Below the pieces are notes generated by a model. That model worked only from the letters and a program-made list of their open reading frames with translations, made no database searches and was not told the origin of the DNA. Both the position numbers and the translations under genes were made by a program. Of a stretch of DNA of 18,793 nt, positions 14,577 through 18,793 are shown piece after piece. Each line of letters opens with the position of its first letter. The stretch's first letter is position 1. Source of the DNA: Actinomycetota bacterium (GTDB taxonomy: Bacteria > Actinomycetota > Acidimicrobiia > Acidimicrobiales > Ilumatobacteraceae); assembly GCA_016870295.1 (NCBI GenBank), contig VGBY01000008.1, forward strand, positions 1 through 18,793. The letters run 5' to 3'.

Positions 14577-15298
14577 GACGAATTGGCGCGTCCAGTGAGG
14601 TTGTTTCCGCCAGCGACGTTGCTCGAGTCGGCGACATTGCCCCGTTCGGCGACATTGCCTCGTTCGGCAAGGTGCTGGCGAATCTCGGCGATCACCTGTG
14701 CCACCGAATGGTCGCTCGTGTCGACGATCACCGCATCGGGCATACGCCGCAACGGGCTGTCTTCGCGTGTGGAGTCGCGTTGGTCTCGCTCGGTGATGGC
14801 CCGCGCGATTTCGTCGACGTCTCCCCCGTGCTGGGCGACGCGACGCTTGGCGCGCACCAGCGGCGAGGCAACGAGGTACACCTTGAGCGTGGCATCAGGG
14901 AATACGACGGAGCCGATGTCGCGACCCTCGACGACGCCTCCACCGTGGTCGGCGATCCACTGACGCTGTCGCGCGCGCATCTCCTCGCGCACCGCGGAGT
15001 TGGCGGCCACATGGCTGACTGCGGCATCAACCTCCGGCGTGCGAATCGCCGCCGTCGCATCGACACCATTCACGTGGAGGCTGTCGCGGGTTTGCACGAA
15101 CTGCACTTCTTGCGCGATACGAGAGACGGCATCGATGTCGGTGGCCTCCAACCCGCGCTTCAACACCTCGTAGGTGACACCGCGGTACATCGCCCCGGTG
15201 TCGAGGTACTCGATACCGATGTCGGCGGCGAGCGCCTTGGCGATCGTCGACTTGCCTGCGCCTGCCGGCCCGTCGATGGCGATGACGAGTGGGTTCAT
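14573..15298 (-). CDS. cmk: cytidylate kinase
   Basis: Phosphorylates CMP and dCMP to the diphosphates with ATP in the cytosol. The 241-residue reading starts at ATG 15298; the frame is open to 15409, but family similarity starts exactly here. It has the P-loop IDGPAGAGKSTIAKALA (8-24), DTGAMYRGVTYE, the CMP-binding EGRDIGSVVFPDATLKVYL segment, and the lid region with RDQRDSTREDSPL (all typical of bacterial Cmk). The normal fold ends around IAEIRQHLAER; after that comes an unusual repeat tail with AERGNV twice and degenerate copies (ADSSNV, AGGNNL). Its ATG overlaps the guaB1 stop by one base (TGATG) and its TGA overlaps the plsC start (ATGA). Confidence 0.95.
   Translation of the reverse strand: MNPLVIAIDGPAGAGKSTIAKALAADIGIEYLDTGAMYRGVTYEVLKRGLEATDIDAVSRIAQEVQFVQTRDSLHVNGVDATAAIRTPEVDAAVSHVAANSAVREEMRARQRQWIADHGGGVVEGRDIGSVVFPDATLKVYLVASPLVRAKRRVAQHGGDVDEIARAITERDQRDSTREDSPLRRMPDAVIVDTSDHSVAQVIAEIRQHLAERGNVAERGNVADSSNVAGGNNLTGRANSS
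14611..14668. repeat. 18-bp tandem repeat encoding a hexapeptide tail in cmk
   Basis: Two 18-base units (14628-14645 and 14646-14663) differ at one base, and both start TCGGCGACATTGCC. A partial third copy (14664-14668) follows, and a degenerate copy precedes at about 14611-14627. On the minus strand they encode AERGNV repeats at the C-terminus of cytidylate kinase, 30-90 bases before the plsC start. Confidence 0.85.
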
Positions 15299-16734
15299 CA
15301 CCAACTGGTGTCGATCGGGCGACCTTCGTCGTACCCCGAAGCGCTCTGCACGCCGACGGTCGCACGCGCGTGAAAGTCGTCGATGCTGCGCGCGCCCGTA
15401 TAGGTGCACGACGACCGCACACCAGCAACGATCTGGTCGATGATGTCCTCAACGCCGGGTCGTTGTGCGTCGAGATACATCCGTGAGGTGCTGATGCCTT
15501 CTTCGAACAACTCCTTGCGGGCGCGTTCGACGGCGGTCTCCGAGCGGGTGCGGTTGCGCACGGCGCGATTCGAGGCCATGCCGAAACTCTCCTTGTACAA
15601 GCGACCTTGCGCATCGCGCAGCGTGTCGGCGGCGGATTCGTAGGTGCCGGCGAGCAACGAACCAAACATCACGTTGCCCGCACCCGCGGCCAGACCGAGC
15701 GCCACGTCGCGCGGATACCGCACGCCGCCATCGGCCCACACGTGCTTGCCGAGGGCGCGCGCCGCGGCGGCGCACTCGTGCACGGCCGAGAACTGCGGTC
15801 GCCCGACTCCGGTCATCATGCGGGTGGTGCACATCGCGCCGGGTCCGACGCCCACCTTCACGATGTCGGCACCGGCGTTGATCAAGTCGCGCGTTCCGAC
15901 GGCGGTCACCACGTTGCCCGCCACGACGGGTGTCGTGTCGACGCTGCGACGCACTTCGCTCACCGCGTCGAGCATGCGGTCCTGGTGACCATGGGCAGTG
16001 TCGACGACGACGACATCGACTCCGAGGGTGACCAGTGCCTTGGCGCGTGTCGCGGGATCGGCATTGACCCCGACGGCGACGGCGATCATCAACCGACCAT
16101 CGCGGTCGACGGCAGGTTTGTAGATGGTGCTGCGCAGCGCACCCTTGCGCGTGATGCAACCGAGCAGACGACCGTCATTCGCCGTAATCGGGGCAAACGA
16201 GAGTCGCGCTTCCGACAGCCGCTCGAACATCGTCTGGGCGTCGAGCTCGTCGGGCAACGTGAATACTTCGCGACTCATCACGTTGGCGATCTGCGTGAAA
16301 CGGTCGAAGCCCGCCGCATCGTGCTCGGTGAAGATGCCGATTGGTGCCTGGTCGTCGTCGACCACCACGATGGCGCCGTGGGAACGCTTGTGCACGAGGC
16401 TGAGCGCCTCACCGACCGTGTCGTGACCCGACATCGTGATCGGAGTGTCGTACACCGTGTGGCGTGATTTGACGAACGAGACCACCGTTTCCACCACGTC
16501 GAGCGGAATGTCCTGTGGCAACACGACGATGCCGCCGCGGCGAGCCACCGTTTCGGCCATGCGTCGGCCGGCTATCGCCGTCATGTTCGATACGACGATC
16601 GGGATGGTGGTGCCGATGCCGTCGGGCGTGGTCAGATCCACGTGCATGCGCGACGACACCGAGGAGAGATTGGGTACGAGGAAGACGTCGCTGTACGTAA
16701 GGTCGTAGTTCGGATGGCCGTTCAGAAACTGCAC
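15298..16734 (-). CDS. guaB1: GuaB1-family IMP dehydrogenase-related protein, likely GMP reductase with CBS domains
   Basis: A 478-residue IMPDH/GMPR-superfamily barrel. This actinobacterial branch (GuaB1) was shown in mycobacteria to be a GMP reductase, turning GMP into IMP with NADPH for purine salvage; assigning that activity here is by family. The catalytic cysteine is C302 in GAMCTTRMMTGVGRPQ, two CBS domains are inserted at about 93-205, and ADGGVRYPRDVALGLAAGA and VRSSCTYTGA mark the phosphate-binding and C-terminal segments. The flap after ESFGMASNRAV is GMPR-like and lacks the IMPDH RY dyad as far as I can see. The start is GTG at 16734, decided by AGGAGG (16746-16741) 6 bases upstream; an upstream TTG at 16749 lies within that site. 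First gene of the guaB1-cmk-plsC unit. The CBS pair suggests nucleotide-based control. Confidence 0.92.
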   Translation of the reverse strand: MQFLNGHPNYDLTYSDVFLVPNLSSVSSRMHVDLTTPDGIGTTIPIVVSNMTAIAGRRMAETVARRGGIVVLPQDIPLDVVETVVSFVKSRHTVYDTPITMSGHDTVGEALSLVHKRSHGAIVVVDDDQAPIGIFTEHDAAGFDRFTQIANVMSREVFTLPDELDAQTMFERLSEARLSFAPITANDGRLLGCITRKGALRSTIYKPAVDRDGRLMIAVAVGVNADPATRAKALVTLGVDVVVVDTAHGHQDRMLDAVSEVRRSVDTTPVVAGNVVTAVGTRDLINAGADIVKVGVGPGAMCTTRMMTGVGRPQFSAVHECAAAARALGKHVWADGGVRYPRDVALGLAAGAGNVMFGSLLAGTYESAADTLRDAQGRLYKESFGMASNRAVRNRTRSETAVERARKELFEEGISTSRMYLDAQRPGVEDIIDQIVAGVRSSCTYTGARSIDDFHARATVGVQSASGYDEGRPIDTSW

Positions 16735-16740
16735 GACGAA

Positions 16741-16746
16741 CCTCCT
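16741..16746 (-). promoter_or_regulatory. strong Shine-Dalgarno site fixing the guaB1 start
   Basis: AGGAGG on the minus strand, 6 bases before GTG 16734. It is the best ribosome binding site in the window and rules out the upstream TTG at 16749, which overlaps it. Confidence 0.85.
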
Positions 16747-16796
16747 CAAGCGGCGTTACACCGACTTTCCAAGGCTACTGTTGCGAGTCGCACGGC

Positions 16797-17558
16797 ATGA
16801 CTGATTCGAAACCGCCTGTAACCGCACTGCCCAATGCGGTGTCCCCCGTTTTGCTGGTGCACGGCTGGGCCGGATCGTTCGACCGCACGTGGCGACGAGC
16901 GGGGCTCGTCGACCTGCTCGCCGATGCCGGACGCCGCGTGTTGCCCTACGACCTACCTGGCCACGGCACCGCAACGAAGTCGCACGACCCGAACGATTAC
17001 CGCGACCTTGCGGGAGATCTGCTCGACCGAGTGAACGGCGTTGCGCAGGGCGACGGTGCCGCATCAACCGATGGAGCGCCGCGCGTGGACGCCGTCGGGT
17101 TCTCGCTCGGCGCCATCACACTGCTGCGGTCGTTGATTCACGCACCACACGCATTCAACAAAGTGGTGCTGGCGGGAATCGGCGACGGCGTGTTCGTTCC
17201 GCACGACCCGGCACGCTCCAGCCGAATTCTCGCGGGGCTCGAAGGTCGCGCCGAGCCCGGTGATGTCACCGCGCGCATCTTCGGAAAGATCGGTAACGAG
17301 GCGCACAATGATCCACTCGCACTTGCCGCCGTGCTGCGTCGCGCGCGTGAAGAGCCGATGACACATGAACAACTGGCGAGGATCTCGAACCGGGTGCTCG
17401 TCGTGCTCGGCGACAACGACTTCTCGGCACCAGCCGACAAGTTGGTCGCCGCGCTGCCGAACGCCACGCTGCTCTCACTGAAGGGCATCGATCACTTCCG
17501 CACGCCGGAGTCGTTCGAGTTCATCGATGCGGTGCTCGAATTTCTCGGAGCGCAGTGA
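16797..17558 (+). CDS. alpha/beta hydrolase
   Basis: A 253-residue cytosolic alpha/beta-hydrolase-fold enzyme of unknown substrate. The oxyanion segment is LVHGWAGS (20-27), the YDLPGHG loop is at 51-57, the nucleophile is S103 in VGFSLGA, the acid is D206 or D208 in LGDNDF, and the histidine is H233 in GIDHFRTPE, so the triad is complete and ordered normally. No signal peptide. A -10-like TACTGT (16776-16781) lies 15 bases before the ATG; there is no good ribosome binding site. Divergent from guaB1 across 62 bases. Its stop overlaps the sua5 start as GTGA, so the two are co-expressed. Esterase, lactonase or haloperoxidase-like activity are all possible. Confidence 0.9.
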   Translation: MTDSKPPVTALPNAVSPVLLVHGWAGSFDRTWRRAGLVDLLADAGRRVLPYDLPGHGTATKSHDPNDYRDLAGDLLDRVNGVAQGDGAASTDGAPRVDAVGFSLGAITLLRSLIHAPHAFNKVVLAGIGDGVFVPHDPARSSRILAGLEGRAEPGDVTARIFGKIGNEAHNDPLALAAVLRRAREEPMTHEQLARISNRVLVVLGDNDFSAPADKLVAALPNATLLSLKGIDHFRTPESFEFIDAVLEFLGAQ

Positions 17559-17590
17559 GTCGCATCGTGAGTCGCATTGGGCGTCGAATC
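17555..17590 (+). repeat. 12-bp tandem repeat at the sua5 start
   Basis: GTGAGTCGCATC (17555-17566) is followed by GTGAGTCGCATT (17567-17578) and a weaker third unit GGGCGTCGAATC (9 of 12 matching). The repeat duplicates the GTG start codon in frame, giving two equivalent starts four residues apart. Confidence 0.75.
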
Positions 17591-18496
17591 GTCGTTGCCG
17601 ACGAACGCGGCATCGCGCAGGCGGTCGAGGTGTTGCGACGCGGTGGCATCATCGGTCTGCCCACCGAGACCGTCTACGGGTTGGCGGCCGACGCCACGAA
17701 CGACGCCGCAGTGCGCCGTGTGTTTGCGGTGAAGGGTCGGCCCACGAGTCATCCGCTGATCGTGCACGTTGCCGACGCATCCCAACTCGACACGATCGCC
17801 GTCGATGTGAGCGATACCTGTCGGGTGCTTACTGCACACGCGTGGCCGGGACCACTGACGGTGATCGTGCCGGCGAACAACACCGTGAGTCGCGCGGTGA
17901 CGGGCGGTCGCGACACTGTCGCCGTGCGCGTGCCAGCCCATCCAGCAGCGTTGGCGATCATCGCGCAACTCGGGAAGCCTGTCGCCGCACCGTCGGCGAA
18001 TCGTTTCGGACAGGTATCCCCCACCACGGCTCGCCACGTGGCCGACGATCTCGGTGCCGACATTGAACTCGTTGTTGATGGTGGTGAGTGCGAGGTCGGT
18101 GTCGAGTCGACCATCGTCGACTGCACCACGCCGCAGCCCGAAATCCTGCGTCCCGGAGCGATTACCGCCGAAGACATTGCAGCACTGCTTGATCCGCACG
18201 GCGTGACGCTGGCCAGCGAACCAACCGGTGAATCCCGCGCCCCTGGCATGCTGGCGCGCCACTACGCGCCCGCGGCGCGCCTCCACCTGGTCGAAGTTGG
18301 TGCACCGCTCCCCCACGCAAGCGCCGCGGTGCTGGACTGCTCGCACGATCTCGCGCTCGTCGCCCGCACCCTCTATGCCTCACTGCGTGACCTTGACCGC
18401 CGAGGTGTACACGATGTCAATGTGCTCCTGCCTCCCCCGCGTGGGCTAGGGCACGCCATCCGGGACCGCCTCCACAAAGCCGCCTCCCCCCGCTAG
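17555..18496 (+). CDS. sua5: L-threonylcarbamoyladenylate synthase, Sua5 type
   Basis: Makes threonylcarbamoyl-AMP from threonine, bicarbonate and ATP, the first step of the universal t6A37 modification of ANN-reading tRNAs; the product goes to the TsaD complex. The 313-residue protein has the YrdC domain (about 15-210) with GIIGLPTETVYGLAADA, the KxR motif K60-G-R62 and the SxN motif S147-A-N149, and VGVESTIVDC before the linker. The linker PGMLARHYAP (230-239) marks the two-domain Sua5 form, not the short TsaC form; a shortened Sua5 domain (about 243-305) follows. The start GTG 17555 overlaps the hydrolase stop (GTGA); because of a 12-bp repeat GTG 17567 is equally good. Confidence 0.95.
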   Translation: MSRIVSRIGRRIVVADERGIAQAVEVLRRGGIIGLPTETVYGLAADATNDAAVRRVFAVKGRPTSHPLIVHVADASQLDTIAVDVSDTCRVLTAHAWPGPLTVIVPANNTVSRAVTGGRDTVAVRVPAHPAALAIIAQLGKPVAAPSANRFGQVSPTTARHVADDLGADIELVVDGGECEVGVESTIVDCTTPQPEILRPGAITAEDIAALLDPHGVTLASEPTGESRAPGMLARHYAPAARLHLVEVGAPLPHASAAVLDCSHDLALVARTLYASLRDLDRRGVHDVNVLLPPPRGLGHAIRDRLHKAASPR

Positions 18497-18549
18497 GGTG
18501 AGCGCACCCAATCGGGGCGGTCCGATACCGCCCCACTCCTAGGGGGAGT
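18496..18549 (+). promoter_or_regulatory. three-hairpin leader before the substrate-binding protein gene
   Basis: Three inverted repeats fill the 58-base gap. GGGTG/CACCC with a 4-base loop (18496-18509) starts at the sua5 stop. GGGGCGGT/ACCGCCCC with a 5-base loop (18514-18534) is a perfect 8-bp stem. ACTCC/GGAGT (18535-18549) contains the Shine-Dalgarno AGGGGGAG (18541-18548) in its 3' half, 6 bases before the ATG. No T-run follows the strong stem, so it is a hairpin of unknown role, perhaps a terminator for sua5 or an mRNA stabiliser for the next gene. Confidence 0.55.
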
Positions 18550-18554
18550 AACAA

Positions 18555-18793
18555 ATGAAGAAAACCAACATGCGTCGTTTCGGCGCGCTGGTTGCAGCCG
18601 GAGCACTCGTGCTCGCGGCCTGCGGCGGCGATGACGAAGCGGCCGAGGAGGTAACTGAGGAGACCGAGGCACCTGCAGAGGAAGCTTCGGACTGCGCAGT
18701 CACCACCCTCAACATCGGAACGATCCTTCCGGTGACTGGTTCCCTTGCATTCCTTGGACCGCCGGAAATTGCGGCCTCTGGATTCGCAGTGGA
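18555..18793 (+). CDS. ABC transporter substrate-binding lipoprotein, branched-chain amino acid type (5' part only)
   Basis: The first 79 codons of an extracytoplasmic solute-binding lipoprotein. A basic start (MKKTNMRRFG) and hydrophobic stretch lead to a lipobox LVLAAC with the lipidated cysteine C23, followed by an acidic, glutamate- and alanine-rich linker (about 24-45) common in actinobacterial lipoproteins. The mature domain opens TLNIGTILPVTGSLAFLGPPE, the first strand and substrate loop of periplasmic-binding-protein type I (LivJ-like) receptors. The ATG has the strong site AGGGGGAG in front. The rest of the gene, and any permease or ATPase genes, lie outside. Ligand could be amino acids, amides or another small molecule. 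Confidence 0.88.
   Translation, partial: MKKTNMRRFGALVAAGALVLAACGGDDEAAEEVTEETEAPAEEASDCAVTTLNIGTILPVTGSLAFLGPPEIAASGFAV

Noticed and set aside
15607..16467. 286-residue plus-strand frame opposite guaB1
   Set aside because: Antisense artefact; composition dominated by Arg, His, Gly and no recognisable motif, while guaB1 is clear.
16735..16749. TTG start for guaB1
   Set aside because: The TTG overlaps the AGGAGG site that properly serves GTG 16734.
18514..18534. Classic rho-independent terminator
   Set aside because: Strong GC stem but no T-run after it, so reported only as a hairpin of unknown role.
1..18793. A defence island, biosynthetic cluster, prophage or other new multi-gene system
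   Set aside because: Every large gene belongs to a known housekeeping family, and no integrase, transposase, toxin, nuclease/effector pair, reverse transcriptase or large modular enzyme is visible.

Overview
This is an ordinary, gene-dense chromosomal stretch from a high-GC actinobacterium, most likely a member of the Acidimicrobiia (inference). The signs are frequent GTG starts, very short intergenic gaps, a DUF3151 protein and a GuaB1-type GMP reductase (both actinobacterial hallmarks), a long actinobacterial-type transaldolase, and several short conserved-looking proteins of unknown function. I see no mobile element, CRISPR array, prophage, rRNA or tRNA. No gap between genes exceeds about 70 bases.

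Layout. (1) 1-3655, minus: an ADP-forming acyl-CoA ligase followed by a PBP4-type D-Ala-D-Ala carboxypeptidase (dacB, cut by the window edge). (2) 3683-7199, plus: a 135-aa DUF6941-like protein, then transketolase and transaldolase overlapping by one base, i.e. the non-oxidative pentose phosphate pathway. (3) 12177 down to 7269, minus: DUF3151 - mobA - rhodanese - RNase D - 67-aa protein - typA/bipA - 70-aa helical protein. (4) 12247-13870, plus: a two-helix membrane protein and an M18 aminopeptidase. (5) 16734 down to 13899, minus: guaB1 - cmk - plsC, with stop/start overlaps at both junctions. (6) 16797 to the end, plus: an alpha/beta hydrolase, the tRNA t6A synthase Sua5, and the start of a branched-chain-amino-acid-type ABC substrate-binding lipoprotein.

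I found no convincing new multi-gene system. The most interesting signals are local and regulatory. Before typA, a short leader folds into consecutive hairpins, the last of which buries the ribosome binding site of the 67-aa gene; typA itself has no ATG, GTG or TTG start that keeps its first GTPase strand, only a CTG overlapping the 67-aa gene's stop as CTGA. Other points are a 32-bp tandem duplication across the tal stop codon, an 18-bp repeat giving a hexapeptide-repeat tail on cytidylate kinase, a 12-bp repeat that duplicates the sua5 start, overlapping divergent -10 elements between the ligase and the DUF6941-like gene, and a three-hairpin leader before the substrate-binding protein.
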